From: Streptomyces sp. NBC_01551
Lineage (GTDB): Bacteria > Actinomycetota > Actinomycetes > Streptomycetales > Streptomycetaceae
Length of the DNA: 64,000 nucleotides
Reading direction: 5' to 3'
NCBI RefSeq assembly: GCF_026339935.1
Contig: NZ_JAPEPX010000001.1
Coordinates: 2,214,501-2,278,500, forward strand
Below, in pieces: positions 55,125 to 64,000 of this stretch; positions within the stretch are counted from its first letter, which is position 1; each line of letters begins with the position of its first letter. The notes below the pieces were generated by a model that did not search any database, was not told the DNA's origin, and saw nothing but the letters and a program-made list of their open reading frames with translations. The position numbers and the translations under genes were made by a program.

Positions 55125-55442
55125 TCAGTGCTTGCGGCGCGCCGACACGACCAGCAGGCCGACCACGCCGACGGCGAGCAGCGCCACCGGCACGATGCGC
55201 TCCGGACGCGGGGTGCCGTCCTCGTTGCACAGGCCGGCCTTCACGTCGTTGACGAGACGGTTCACGGCGACGACCGCGCGCCCGGCGGTGTGGTCGACGG
55301 TCGAGGCGACCCTGGCCTTGGCGTCCCCGACGATCGTCTTCGGATGCATGCGCACGCCGATCTCGTCGAGCGTCTCGGCGAGCTGCTCGCGCCTGCGGAC
55401 GATGTCCGCCTCGATCTGTGCGGGGGTCCTGGCTTCCGGCAC
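55125..55442 (-). CDS. DUF3618 membrane protein
   Basis: 105 residues. TPAQIEADIVRRREQLAETLDEIGVR is the DUF3618 signature; one C-terminal span (IVPVALLAVGVVGLLVVSA) and KH end. Function unknown. Confidence 0.88.
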   Translation of the reverse strand: MPEARTPAQIEADIVRRREQLAETLDEIGVRMHPKTIVGDAKARVASTVDHTAGRAVVAVNRLVNDVKAGLCNEDGTPRPERIVPVALLAVGVVGLLVVSARRKH

Positions 55443-55560
55443 CGCGCTGCCTCCGTCGTCGTGTCGTGCGAGTGGTCGCTTGGGGGGCGTGATCCGCCTG
55501 TGGACAGTCTGTCAGCTTAGTCTCGTGCCGTACCGATCCCCTCCCGAGGAGACTGCTGAC

Positions 55561-56028
55561 ATGAGTGAGCGACTTCAGCCGGGCGACACCGCCCCTGCCT
55601 TCACCCTGCCCGACGCGGACGGCAACGAGGTCTCGCTCGCCGACCACAAGGGCCGCAAGGTCATCGTGTACTTCTACCCGGCCGCCCTGACTCCCGGCTG
55701 CACGAAGCAGGCCTGCGACTTCACGGACAACCTGGCCGTACTCGCCCAGGCGGGTTACGACGTCATCGGCGTCTCCCCGGACAAGCCGGAGAAGCTGGCG
55801 AAGTTCCGGGAGCAGGAGCACCTGAAGGTCACCCTGGTCGGCGACCCGTCCAAGGAGGTCCTGACGTCGTACGGCGCCTTCGGCGAGAAGAAGCTGTACG
55901 GCAAGACGGTCACCGGGGTCATCCGCTCCACCGTGATCGTCGACGAGGAGGGCAAGGTCGAACGCGCCCTCTACAACGTGAAGGCCACCGGCCACGTAGC
56001 CAAGATCATCAAGGACCTGGGCATCTGA
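55561..56028 (+). CDS. bcp: Thioredoxin-dependent peroxiredoxin (Bcp/PrxQ)
   Basis: 155 residues. Peroxidatic Cys47 (PAALTPGCTKQACDF) and resolving Cys52, the 1-Cys-x4-Cys PrxQ pattern. Reduces H2O2 and organic hydroperoxides. Divergent from the DUF3618 gene. Confidence 0.95.
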   Translation: MSERLQPGDTAPAFTLPDADGNEVSLADHKGRKVIVYFYPAALTPGCTKQACDFTDNLAVLAQAGYDVIGVSPDKPEKLAKFREQEHLKVTLVGDPSKEVLTSYGAFGEKKLYGKTVTGVIRSTVIVDEEGKVERALYNVKATGHVAKIIKDLGI

Positions 56029-56224
56029 CCTCGGCACCCGCCACCCGCAGCGGCCCGCACCCAACCGGTGCGGGCCGCTGCGTTCGTCGGCGCCCCAATC
56101 CTCGTGCGCTCACCGACGCCTGGGGGCGCGGCAGTCGGGCCAAGTCCCTCGCCGTTCCCCGTCCGGCAGCCGTACACTGACCGCAGCCACTCACGACCGG
56201 TGTCCGAATCGAGCCGGTTGATAG

Positions 56225-56308
56225 GCGGTTGTGGTGGAATTGGCAGTCACGCTGGGTTTAGGTCCCAGTGGGGTAAAACCCGTGGGGGTTCGAGTCCCCC
56301 CAACCGCA
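56225..56308 (+). tRNA. tRNA-Leu (anticodon TAG)
   Basis: 84 nt, class II with a long variable arm. Acceptor GCGGTTG/CAACCGC; anticodon stem CTGGG, loop TTTAGGT. CCA is not encoded. Confidence 0.95.
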
Positions 56309-56314
56309 CCTCAT

Positions 56315-56353
56315 CGAAGGCCCCGCACGCGATCACCGCGTACGGGGCCTTCG
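56315..56353. terminator. Bidirectional terminator between tRNA-Leu and rdgB
   Basis: CGAAGGCCCCG/CGGGGCCTTCG, 11-bp perfect stem. Confidence 0.85.
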
Positions 56354-56366
56354 GCGCAGCCGGGCC

Positions 56367-56975
56367 TCAGCCCAGCAGGGCGCGGATGAAGGGGACCAGG
56401 GCGCGGAAGGCCTGGCCGCGGTGGGAGATGGCGTTCTTCTCCGCCGCGGTGAGTTCCGCGCAGGTACGGGTGTCGCCCGCGGGCTGGAGGATCGGGTCGT
56501 AGCCGAAGCCGCCGGTGCCGGCCGGGGTGTGGCGGAGGGTGCCGAGGAGGCGGCCCTCGACCACGCGCTCCGTGCCGTCCGGGAGGGCGAGCGCGGCGGC
56601 GCAGGCGAAGTGGGCGCCGCGGTTCTCGTCGGCGATGTCCCCGAGCTGGGCCAGGAGCAGGTCCAGGTTGGCCTTGTCGTCGCCGTGGGTGCCGGCCCAG
56701 CGGGCGGAGAAGATGCCGGGGGCGCCGTTCAGGACGTCCACGCAGAGGCCGGAGTCGTCGGCGACCGCGGGCAGGCCGGTGGCCTGGGCGAGGGCGTGGG
56801 CCTTCAGGAGGGCGTTCTCGGCGAAGGTGACGCCGGTTTCCTTGACGTCCGGGATCTGCGGGTACGCGTCCGCGCCGACCAGCTCGTGCGGCAGGCCGGC
56901 GTCGGACAGGATGGCGCGGAGTTCGGAGACTTTGCCCGCGTTGCGGGTGGCGAGGATCAGGCGGCTGGTCGTCAT
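56367..56975 (-). CDS. rdgB: RdgB/HAM1 non-canonical purine NTP pyrophosphatase
   Basis: 202 residues. LILATRNAGKVSELRAIL and FSARWAGTHGDDKANLDLLLAQ, with GFGYDPILQP and EKNAISHRGQAFRAL. Removes dITP/XTP from the nucleotide pool. Standard length. Confidence 0.95.
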   Translation of the reverse strand: MTTSRLILATRNAGKVSELRAILSDAGLPHELVGADAYPQIPDVKETGVTFAENALLKAHALAQATGLPAVADDSGLCVDVLNGAPGIFSARWAGTHGDDKANLDLLLAQLGDIADENRGAHFACAAALALPDGTERVVEGRLLGTLRHTPAGTGGFGYDPILQPAGDTRTCAELTAAEKNAISHRGQAFRALVPFIRALLG

Positions 56976-57063
56976 GCGTCCATTATTCCGGCCGCCGCCC
57001 GGCGCCCCCGTACGGCCCGTGGCCCGTGGCCGTGGCCTGTGCCAGTGGCCCGTGGCCGTGGCC

Positions 57064-57444
57064 TCAGCCCGGCGTGCAGACCTTCGAGATCTCCGACGCC
57101 GCGTCCGCGACCGGCGTGATGTCGGGGGCGGAGGTCCCGCTCTCCAGGGACGTACGGACGTTCTTGACGGCCGTGTTCATCGAGTCGATCGCCTTGCGCA
57201 GATCGGCGTTGTCCGTCTGGTCGCCGATCTTCTTGAGGTTCGTGTCGATCTGGTTGAGGGCGTTCTGCGCGTCCTGCGGGCTGTTGCCGGCCTGCGAGAT
57301 GGCCTGCTGGAGGTCGTTGGCCCCGTCCGTGATGGCCACCGCCGTGTTGGCGCAGTCCATCGCCGTCGAGATCGCGTCGCAGGACGTGAGGGCGGGGACG
57401 GTCAGGACGGCGGCCACCGCGACGGCGGCTATGCGGAGCTTCAT
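57064..57444 (-). CDS. Small lipoprotein, function unknown
   Basis: 126 residues. Lipobox LTSC (VAAVLTVPALTSCDAIST). The mature part is helical (ANDLQQAISQAGNSPQDAQ; NQIDTNLKKIGDQTDNADL), with Cys near each end (MDCANTAV, KVCTPG) that might pair. Confidence 0.85.
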   Translation of the reverse strand: MKLRIAAVAVAAVLTVPALTSCDAISTAMDCANTAVAITDGANDLQQAISQAGNSPQDAQNALNQIDTNLKKIGDQTDNADLRKAIDSMNTAVKNVRTSLESGTSAPDITPVADAASEISKVCTPG

Positions 57445-57605
57445 GCGGATCCCCCAGTGAGGCGTGTGTGGGTGCGTGCGTGGTGACGCGGTGACGTGAT
57501 GACGTGGACGGACGGGCGCACGGTAGTGACCACCGCGCGCCCGTGTCTACGTATGACGCCGCCGCGGGCCCGGCGGTTGCCGCCGAAGCGCGTGGGGCCG
57601 CGGCC

Positions 57606-58349
<744 letters not shown>

Positions 58350-58379
58350 GCCTTTGAGCCTAGTCCCTGCGCGAGAGCG

Positions 58380-58418
58380 CGAGGACCCCGTCCGGGTGCG
58401 TCCGGTACGGGGTCCTCG
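58380..58418 (-). terminator. Terminator downstream of nagF
   Basis: CGAGGACCCCGT/ACGGGGTCCTCG, 12-bp perfect stem, 28 bases past the nagF stop. Confidence 0.88.
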
Positions 58419-58446
58419 TGGTGCTGCGGGAGCCGGTGGGCTCAGC

Positions 58447-58680
58447 TCACATCATGTCTTCGATGTCGGCGGCGATCGGGTCGGCGTCGGTGCCGATGAC
58501 GACCTGGATCGCGGTGCCCATCTTCACGACGCCGTGGGCGCCGGCGGCCTTCAGCGCGACCTCGTCGACCTTGCTCGGGTCGATGACCTCGGTGCGCAGG
58601 CGGGTGATGCAGCCCTCGACCTCTTCGATGTTCTCGATGCCGCCGAGCCCGGCGACGATCTTCTCAGCCTTGGTGGCCAT
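58447..58680 (-). CDS. nagF: GlcNAc PTS enzyme IIB
   Basis: 77 residues, a free IIB domain. The phosphorylated Cys24 is in [12 protein letters not shown]. Transfers phosphate from IIA to sugar bound by the IIC partners; NagE1 and NagE2 below lack a IIB domain, so NagF serves both. Divergent from nagE1; a DasR-type box lies 210 bases upstream. Matches the S. coelicolor nagF layout. Confidence 0.93.
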   Translation of the reverse strand: MATKAEKIVAGLGGIENIEEVEGCITRLRTEVIDPSKVDEVALKAAGAHGVVKMGTAIQVVIGTDADPIAADIEDMM

Positions 58681-58889
58681 GTGTTTCTCCCTGAGTGTCC
58701 GAAGAACGAGTCTCGGCGGCCGTTGGCTGCCGGTCCGGCCGGCGACCTGCCGGCGCGGTCCGCTTTGTCACGTTAGCCCACGCTTGGCCCCGGTTGGCCC
58801 ATCTACGCGAGCGCGTGCCCGGCAGCTGCCGAATGATGACGATCAGCAGCAACCTGCCCGTCAGGCGGGTGACATGCGATCACATCACT

Positions 58890-58905
58890 AGTGGTCTACA
58901 CCAGT
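58890..58905. promoter_or_regulatory. DasR-type operator between nagF and nagE1
   Basis: AGTGGTCTACACCAGT, a 16-base near-palindrome matching the DasR responsive element, 51 bases before the nagE1 ATG. Confidence 0.85.
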
Positions 58906-58955
58906 GTGCCGCAACAGTCGCGACCGCCAAAACGGGCCCCCGAGGGAGGACTCCG

Positions 58956-60257
58956 ATGAGCGCGAGCAGCGCCGCAGCAGTGCCCCGACAGAAGTGGTGG
59001 AACGGCCTCTTCCAAGGGCTGCAGAAGATGGGGCGCAGCCTCCAGCTGCCCATCGCGGTGCTGCCCGCCGCCGGCATCCTGACCCGCTTCGGCCAGCCGG
59101 ACGTGTTCGGGTCGGAGGGCCTGGGCTGGACGGACGTGGCCAAGGTGATGGCGAGCGCGGGCGGCGCGCTGCTGGATTCCGACCTCGGCCTGCCGCTCCT
59201 GTTCTGCGTCGGCGTCGCGATCGGCATGGCGAAGAAGGCGGACGGCTCGACGGCGCTGGCGGCGGTGGCGGGCTTCCTCGTCTACCGCGGCGTACTGCAC
59301 GCGTTCCCCAAGCCCTGCCCCCCGCTGAGCAAGAACATCGGGGGCGGCTGCCTGGCACGGGGCGACACCTTCGTCGGGTTCACGTACCAGAACCCGGGGG
59401 TGTTCGGCGGCATCGTCATGGGCCTGCTGGCGGCCTGGTTCTGGCAGCGCTACCACCGGGTGAAGCTGGTGGACTGGCTGGGCTTCTTCAACGGGCGCCG
59501 ACTCGTCCCGATCGTCATGTCGTTCGTCGCGATCGCGTTCGCGGCGCTGTGCCTGTGGATCTGGCCGCCGGTCGGCGACGCGCTGGAGAGCTTCTCTGAC
59601 TGGCTGGTGGGGCTGAGCTCGTGGGGCGCGGGGATCTTCGGGGTCGCGAACCGCGCGCTGCTGGTGATCGGCCTGCACCAGTTCCTGAACGTGCCGGTGT
59701 GGTTCCAGTTCGGCAGTTACACCAAGCCCGACGGACAGACGGTGCACGGTGACATCAACATGTTCCTGGCGGGCGACCCGAACGCCGGGATGTTCCTGTC
59801 CGGCTTCTTCCCGATCATGATGTTCGCCCTGCCCGCGGCGGCGCTGGCCATCACACACTGCGCGAAGCCGGCGCGGCGCAAGGAGGTGGGGGGCCTGATG
59901 CTCTCGGTGGCCCTGACCTCGTTCGTCACGGGGATCACCGAGCCGCTGGAGTACTCGTTCCTCTTCGTGGCACCCGCGCTGTACGCGATCCACGCGCTGC
60001 TGACGGGCGTGTCGATGGCGGTGACGTGGGGGCTGGGCGTCCACGACGGCTTCAGCTTCTCGGCGGGCCTGATCGACTACGTCATCAACTGGAGCCTGGC
60101 CACGAAACCGGGGCTGATCATCCCGATCGGGCTGTGCTTCGCGGTCGTCTACTACGCCGTGTTCCGGTTCGCGATCACGAAGTTCGACATCCCGACCCCG
60201 GGGCGGGAGTCGGACGAGGAGATCGCGGTCATGGAGGCGGAGAACACCAAGGCCTGA
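58956..60257 (+). CDS. nagE1: GlcNAc PTS transporter, enzyme IIC (NagE1)
   Basis: 433 residues, about ten spans. RSLQLPIAVLPAAGILTRFG and GITEPLEYSFLFVAP are IIC glucose-superfamily signatures; FNGRRLVPIVMSF and KKADGSTALAAVAGFL too. No IIB or IIA domain. Extra Cys-bearing loop FPKPCPPLSKNIGGGCLARG not present in NagE2. GGGAGGA RBS before the ATG at 58956. Confidence 0.92.
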   Translation: MSASSAAAVPRQKWWNGLFQGLQKMGRSLQLPIAVLPAAGILTRFGQPDVFGSEGLGWTDVAKVMASAGGALLDSDLGLPLLFCVGVAIGMAKKADGSTALAAVAGFLVYRGVLHAFPKPCPPLSKNIGGGCLARGDTFVGFTYQNPGVFGGIVMGLLAAWFWQRYHRVKLVDWLGFFNGRRLVPIVMSFVAIAFAALCLWIWPPVGDALESFSDWLVGLSSWGAGIFGVANRALLVIGLHQFLNVPVWFQFGSYTKPDGQTVHGDINMFLAGDPNAGMFLSGFFPIMMFALPAAALAITHCAKPARRKEVGGLMLSVALTSFVTGITEPLEYSFLFVAPALYAIHALLTGVSMAVTWGLGVHDGFSFSAGLIDYVINWSLATKPGLIIPIGLCFAVVYYAVFRFAITKFDIPTPGRESDEEIAVMEAENTKA

Positions 60258-60315
60258 GCCCGCTCCCCCACCAGGGCCGCGGCCCGCTCCCCAACAGGGC
60301 TCCGGCCCGCCCGTC

Positions 60316-60347
60316 AAGGGCCCTCGGATCACGATCCGGGGGCCTTT
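60316..60347 (+). terminator. Terminator after nagE1
   Basis: AAGGGCCCTCGGAT/ATCCGGGGGCCTTT with one bulge; ends CCTTT. Confidence 0.75.
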
Positions 60348-60419
60348 CGCACACCCCGGAACATGTGATCCAGGCCACAGGAAATCGAAGGTTCCTTATC
60401 TAACCCTCACCGTGTTACA

Positions 60420-60452
60420 ACTGGTCTACACCATGCATTGGTGTAGACCACG
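60420..60452. promoter_or_regulatory. Paired DasR-type operators before nagE2
   Basis: ACTGGTCTACACCATG (60420-60435) and ATTGGTGTAGACCACG (60437-60452), inverted to each other: TGGTCTACACCA, then TGCAT, then TGGTGTAGACCA, so the two 12-mers form a perfect inverted repeat. Confidence 0.88.
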
Positions 60453-60548
60453 ACCGCTTCCCCCGGCGGCGTGTCCCCCCTTTTTTTGAGACGTCGCCGT
60501 CCCTCTTGGTTCCACCCCTTGGCGGCGCCTTGCTCCCCGGAGGAAGTT

Positions 60549-61823
60549 ATGAGTACGGCTACTGACGCCGCCGCGCCGCCCGCCAAGAAGTGGAGCTCCG
60601 GCCTGATCCAGGGTCTGCAGAAGGTCGGCCGCAGCCTCCAGCTGCCCATCGCCGTCCTGCCGGCCGCCGGCATCCTGCTGCGCCTCGGCCAGCCCGACGT
60701 CTTCGGCAAGGACGGCCTCGGCTGGGGCAAGGTCGCCACGGTGTTCGCCACCGCCGGTGACGCCGTCTTCGCGAACCTGCCGCTGCTGTTCTGCATAGGC
60801 GTGGCGATCGGCTTCGCCAAGAAGGCCGACGGCTCCACGGCGCTCGCCGCGCTCGTCGGCTTCCTCGTCTACAAGAACGTCCTCACGGCGTTCCCCGTGA
60901 CCGAGGCCGTCATCAACACCACCGAGAACAAGGGTGTCGACGTCGCCGCGACGTACAACAACCCGGGCGTCCTCGGCGGCATCGTGATGGGTCTGCTCGC
61001 CGCGGTCCTGTGGCAGCGCTACCACCGCACCAAGCTGGTGGACTGGCTCGGCTTCTTCAACGGCCGCCGTCTCGTCCCGATCATCATGGCCTTCGTCGGC
61101 GTCATCGCCGGTGTGTTCTTCGGCCTGGTGTGGGAGCCGATCGGCGAGGTCATCTCCAACTTCGGCGAGTGGATGACCGGACTGGGCGCCGCCGGCGCCG
61201 GCCTCTTCGGCGTCATCAACCGCGCGCTGATCCCGATCGGCATGCACCAGTTCGTCAACACCGTCGCCTGGTTCCAGATCGGTGACTTCACCAACGCCGC
61301 CGGCGAGGTCGTCCACGGTGACCTGAACCGCTTCTTCGCCGGGGACCCGGACGCCGGTCTGTTCATGACGGGCTTCTTCCCGATCATGATGTTCGGCCTC
61401 CCGGCCGCCGCCCTGGCCATCGCGCACACCGCCCGCCCGGAGCGCCGCAAGGCCGTCACCGGCATGATGGTCTCGCTCGCCCTCACCTCGTTCGTCACGG
61501 GTGTCACCGAGCCCATCGAGTTCTCGTTCATGTTCATCGCACCGGTGCTGTACGCGATCCACGCCGTCCTGACCGCCATCTCCATGGCCGTCACCTGGGC
61601 TCTCGGGGTCCACGCGGGCTTCACCTTCTCCGCGGGTCTGATCGACCTCGGCCTCGGCTGGAGCAAGGCGACCAACCCCTGGATGATCATCCCGATCGGC
61701 CTGGTCTTCGGAGCGGTCTACTACTTCGTGTTCCGCTTCGCGATCACCAAGTTCAACCTCCCGACGCCGGGCCGCGAGTCCGACGAGGAGCTGGCCGAGA
61801 TGGCGAAGGCCGAGGCCAAGTAG
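60549..61823 (+). CDS. nagE2: GlcNAc PTS transporter, enzyme IIC (NagE2)
   Basis: 424 residues, about ten spans; same signatures as NagE1 (RSLQLPIAVLPAAGILLRLG; GVTEPIEFSFMFIAPVLYA). In S. coelicolor the NagE2 equivalent is the main GlcNAc permease (established knowledge). AGGAAG RBS. Own promoter with two DasR-type boxes, so it can be expressed separately from nagE1. Confidence 0.93.
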   Translation: MSTATDAAAPPAKKWSSGLIQGLQKVGRSLQLPIAVLPAAGILLRLGQPDVFGKDGLGWGKVATVFATAGDAVFANLPLLFCIGVAIGFAKKADGSTALAALVGFLVYKNVLTAFPVTEAVINTTENKGVDVAATYNNPGVLGGIVMGLLAAVLWQRYHRTKLVDWLGFFNGRRLVPIIMAFVGVIAGVFFGLVWEPIGEVISNFGEWMTGLGAAGAGLFGVINRALIPIGMHQFVNTVAWFQIGDFTNAAGEVVHGDLNRFFAGDPDAGLFMTGFFPIMMFGLPAAALAIAHTARPERRKAVTGMMVSLALTSFVTGVTEPIEFSFMFIAPVLYAIHAVLTAISMAVTWALGVHAGFTFSAGLIDLGLGWSKATNPWMIIPIGLVFGAVYYFVFRFAITKFNLPTPGRESDEELAEMAKAEAK

Positions 61824-61851
61824 CCCCTGCCGGACGCCCTGTCGCACGCAC

Positions 61852-61894
61852 GCCGAAGCCCCGCTCGTTCCGTAAGGAAGGGCGGGGCTTCGGC
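61852..61894. terminator. Bidirectional terminator after nagE2
   Basis: GCCGAAGCCCCGC/GCGGGGCTTCGGC, 13-bp perfect stem plus inner TTCC/GGAA. Between convergent genes. Confidence 0.92.
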
Positions 61895-61908
61895 GGTCGC
61901 GGTGTCGC

Positions 61909-62661
61909 TCAGACCTCGTAGACGGCGCCGGGGTACGCGAGGTCGACCGGGCCGTCGTAGAGCGCGCGGGCGTCGGCGAGGTTCTGCTCGGCGTCCGTCC
62001 ACGGCGGGATGTGGGTGAGCACCAGCCGGCCGACGCGGCCGCCCCGGGCGTACTCGCCGGCCTCGCGCCCGTTGAGGTGGAGGTCCGGGATGTCCTCCTT
62101 GCCGTGGGTGAAGGAGGCCTCGCAGAGGAAGAGGTCCGCGCCGTCGGCGAGCTGCGCCAGCTCGGGGCAGGTGCCCGTGTCCCCGGAGTACGTGAGGGAA
62201 CGGCCGCCGTGCTCGACGCGGATGCCGTAGGACTCGACGGGGTGGGAGACCCGCTCGGTGCGGACCTGGAACGGGCCGATCTCGAAGGTGCCGGACTTCA
62301 GGGTGCGGAAGTCGAAGACCTCGCTCATGGAGCGCTCGTCGGGGACGTCCTCGTAGGCCGTGGTCAGGCGCTTCTCGGTGCCTTCGGGGCCGTAGACGGG
62401 GATGGTGCCGCAGCGGCCGCCCTCGTGGCGGTAGTAGCGGGCGACGAAGTACGCGCACATGTCGATGCAGTGATCGGCGTGCAGATGGCTCAGGAAGATC
62501 GCGTCGAGGTCGTAGAGACCGATGTGGCGCTGCAGCTCGCCGAGGGCGCCGTTGCCCATGTCGAGGAGCAGCCGGAAGCCGTCGGCCTCGACGAGGTAGC
62601 TCGAACAGGCCGAATCCGCGGACGGGAACGACCCCGAACAGCCGACGACGGTGAGCTTCAT
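61909..62661 (-). CDS. MBL-fold metallo-hydrolase
   Basis: 250 residues. Zinc motif FLSHLHADHCIDM (HxHxDH), then LTYSGDTGTCPELAQL and FLCEASFTH. Related to ribonuclease Z-like/cAMP-phosphodiesterase hydrolases; substrate unknown. Confidence 0.92.
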   Translation of the reverse strand: MKLTVVGCSGSFPSADSACSSYLVEADGFRLLLDMGNGALGELQRHIGLYDLDAIFLSHLHADHCIDMCAYFVARYYRHEGGRCGTIPVYGPEGTEKRLTTAYEDVPDERSMSEVFDFRTLKSGTFEIGPFQVRTERVSHPVESYGIRVEHGGRSLTYSGDTGTCPELAQLADGADLFLCEASFTHGKEDIPDLHLNGREAGEYARGGRVGRLVLTHIPPWTDAEQNLADARALYDGPVDLAYPGAVYEV

Positions 62662-62867
62662 GGAGCGTGAACCTCCGTGGACGGTCCGGAGACGGAATGC
62701 GGGCCGTGCGTGGGTCGAGCGTAAGGCGCGAAACCTCTGGTCGCTCCTCCGCGGCGGGCCGTTGTGGGGGGAATCACCTGTGGTGTCACCCGGGGGAGCG
62801 ACGGGGGGTACGGACGTTGCCGTCGCGCTGCCGTGCCGGGCGGTGGCGGCACGGCTACGGTCGGAGT

Positions 62868-63299
62868 ATGGACACGTCCTGGTGGCCCGCGGTCGCCGCG
62901 GTGGTCGCGGTGACGCTGGTGGTGATCGTCGCGGGGCGCCGGCCGGGGTCCCCGGCGTCCCCGCGCCGGGTGCCGGCGGCGCACGGGAGCGGTCCCCCGC
63001 CGCAGCCGCGGTCGGGTGAGCTGTGGCGCGTGGCGGACGGGCGGCCGTGCCTGGTGCTGGCGGTGGCGTCGGTACGGGGCCACCGGGCGCGGGTCGCGTG
63101 GATCACCGGGAAGTACGACGACCGGCGCGCCGGGGTGATCCCGCTGTCCCCGGGGATCCCGGGGATAGGGGGGCGGGCGGCGTTCCTGGAGGCGGACCGG
63201 CCGGCGGAGGTGTCGCTGTGGGAGTTCCGGCAGAGGCTCGGGGTACTGGACCCGGCGGTGTGGGACGAGGCGAGGGGCCTGGGCGGGGGCAGACCGTGA
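62868..63299 (+). CDS. Membrane-anchored protein with compact domain, function unknown
   Basis: 143 residues. One N-terminal span (WWPAVAAVVAVTLVVIVAG), Pro-rich linker, then an ~85-residue domain (SGELWRVADGRPCLVLAVAS; VAWITGKYDDRRAGVIPLSPG; PAEVSLWEFRQRLGVLDPAVWDEA) reminiscent of growth-inhibitor/PemK-like SH3 barrels, but this is only an impression. The next gene overlaps by 4 bases. Confidence 0.75.
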   Translation: MDTSWWPAVAAVVAVTLVVIVAGRRPGSPASPRRVPAAHGSGPPPQPRSGELWRVADGRPCLVLAVASVRGHRARVAWITGKYDDRRAGVIPLSPGIPGIGGRAAFLEADRPAEVSLWEFRQRLGVLDPAVWDEARGLGGGRP

Positions 63300-63652
63300 C
63301 GACGATCCGGCTGCGCCGCGTCTACGACCCTCCCGACCCCGGGGCGGACGGCGTGCGGGTCCTGGTCGACCGGCTGTGGCCGCGGGGCCTGGCGAAGGCG
63401 GTCGCGGCGGTGGACGAATGGCCGAAGGAACTGACCCCGTCCTCGGAACTGCGCAAGGCGTTCCACGCGGGCGGGCTCTCCGAGGCGGAATTCCGCGCCC
63501 GCTACGAGGCGGAACTCGCCGCCCCGGAGGCCGCCGCGGCCCTGGCCCACCTGCGCACCCTGGCGCGATCGGCCTCCTTGACCCTCCTGACGGCGGTCAA
63601 GGACCCCGGATCCAGCCATGCCGCCGTCCTGGCCTCCCTCCTGCGCCCCTGA
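63296..63652 (+). CDS. DUF488 family protein
   Basis: 118 residues. RVYDPPDPGADGVRVLVDRLWPRG and VDEWPKELTPSSELRKAF are diagnostic; the family is uncharacterised. GTG start overlapping the previous stop (GTGA). Confidence 0.92.
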   Translation: MTTIRLRRVYDPPDPGADGVRVLVDRLWPRGLAKAVAAVDEWPKELTPSSELRKAFHAGGLSEAEFRARYEAELAAPEAAAALAHLRTLARSASLTLLTAVKDPGSSHAAVLASLLRP

Positions 63653-63680
63653 CCCGCCTCGACCGCCGGCGGGCCGCTTC

Positions 63681-63706
63681 GGCCTCGCCGGCGTGTGAGG
63701 TGCGGC
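63681..63706 (+). repeat. Streptomyces intergenic GC element (copy B, short)
   Basis: GGCCTCGCCGGCGTGTGAGG; related to copy A at 35505 (GCCCCGCCGGCGATTGAGG). Confidence 0.45.
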
Positions 63707-63734
63707 CGGGTTGCGGGTGGGGCCAGGGCTAGGG

Positions 63735-64000
<266 letters not shown>

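Overview
The window is high-GC, codon-biased chromosomal DNA of a Streptomyces-type actinomycete. Evidence: very high GC throughout, many GTG starts and ATGA/GTGA overlaps, a GH18 chitinase and an AA10 LPMO behind GGTCTAGACC-type boxes, class E and class F sortases, a second short YidC, and the gene order PBP - SugE - GroES-like - DUF3618 - Bcp - tRNA-Leu - RdgB - RNase PH - NagF/NagE1/NagE2 - MBL hydrolase, which I recall as the Streptomyces core arrangement. I see no rRNA, insertion sequence, integrase, phage module or CRISPR array.

Layout. 1-2.6 kb: tail of a regulator, VOC protein, histidine phosphatase and PAP2 phosphatase, the last two divergent over two CATAC/GTATG palindromes. 2.5-6.8 kb: a tightly overlapping three-gene operon encoding a RecB/Cas4/Dna2-type nuclease with a possible 4-Cys Fe-S cluster, an unrecognised protein, and an Upf1/Dna2-type SF1 helicase. 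This looks like a Dna2 split over three genes, and the end of the helicase gene is duplicated in frame behind its stop. 6.9-24 kb: three identical tRNA-Lys(CTT) genes separated by an M6 protease, a GGDEF/EAL protein, chitinase, luciferase-like oxidoreductase, IclR regulator, a repeat-bearing lipoprotein, an acyl-CoA synthetase, an LPMO and an SPFH/amidase pair. 23.6-25 kb: class F sortase with a putative LPHTL substrate. 25-34.4 kb: an aminoethylphosphonate uptake and oxidation locus (oxidase, phosphonatase-like hydrolase, ABC importer, secreted phosphodiesterase-type enzyme, GntR regulator). 34.4-45.2 kb: an LAHTG surface protein, ROK regulator/dehydrogenase pair, FAH hydrolase, YidC2, class E sortase, Vsr and DUF559-type nucleases. 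45.2-51.5 kb: a degenerate repeat tract, DUF445, DUF1707 protein and a three-gene ABC exporter. 51.7-64 kb: class A PBP, guanidine-III riboswitch with SugE/Gdx, core housekeeping genes, and the GlcNAc PTS genes with DasR-type operators.

How it fits together. Secreted chitinase and LPMO, and the GlcNAc PTS (IIB plus two IIC), share DasR-like boxes and form a chitin-to-GlcNAc route. The phosphonate locus carries related but distinct boxes that a local GntR/UTRA regulator probably reads. Two sortases in the window each have a plausible anchored substrate here. The most novel candidate is the split-Dna2 operon with its in-frame duplicated tail.
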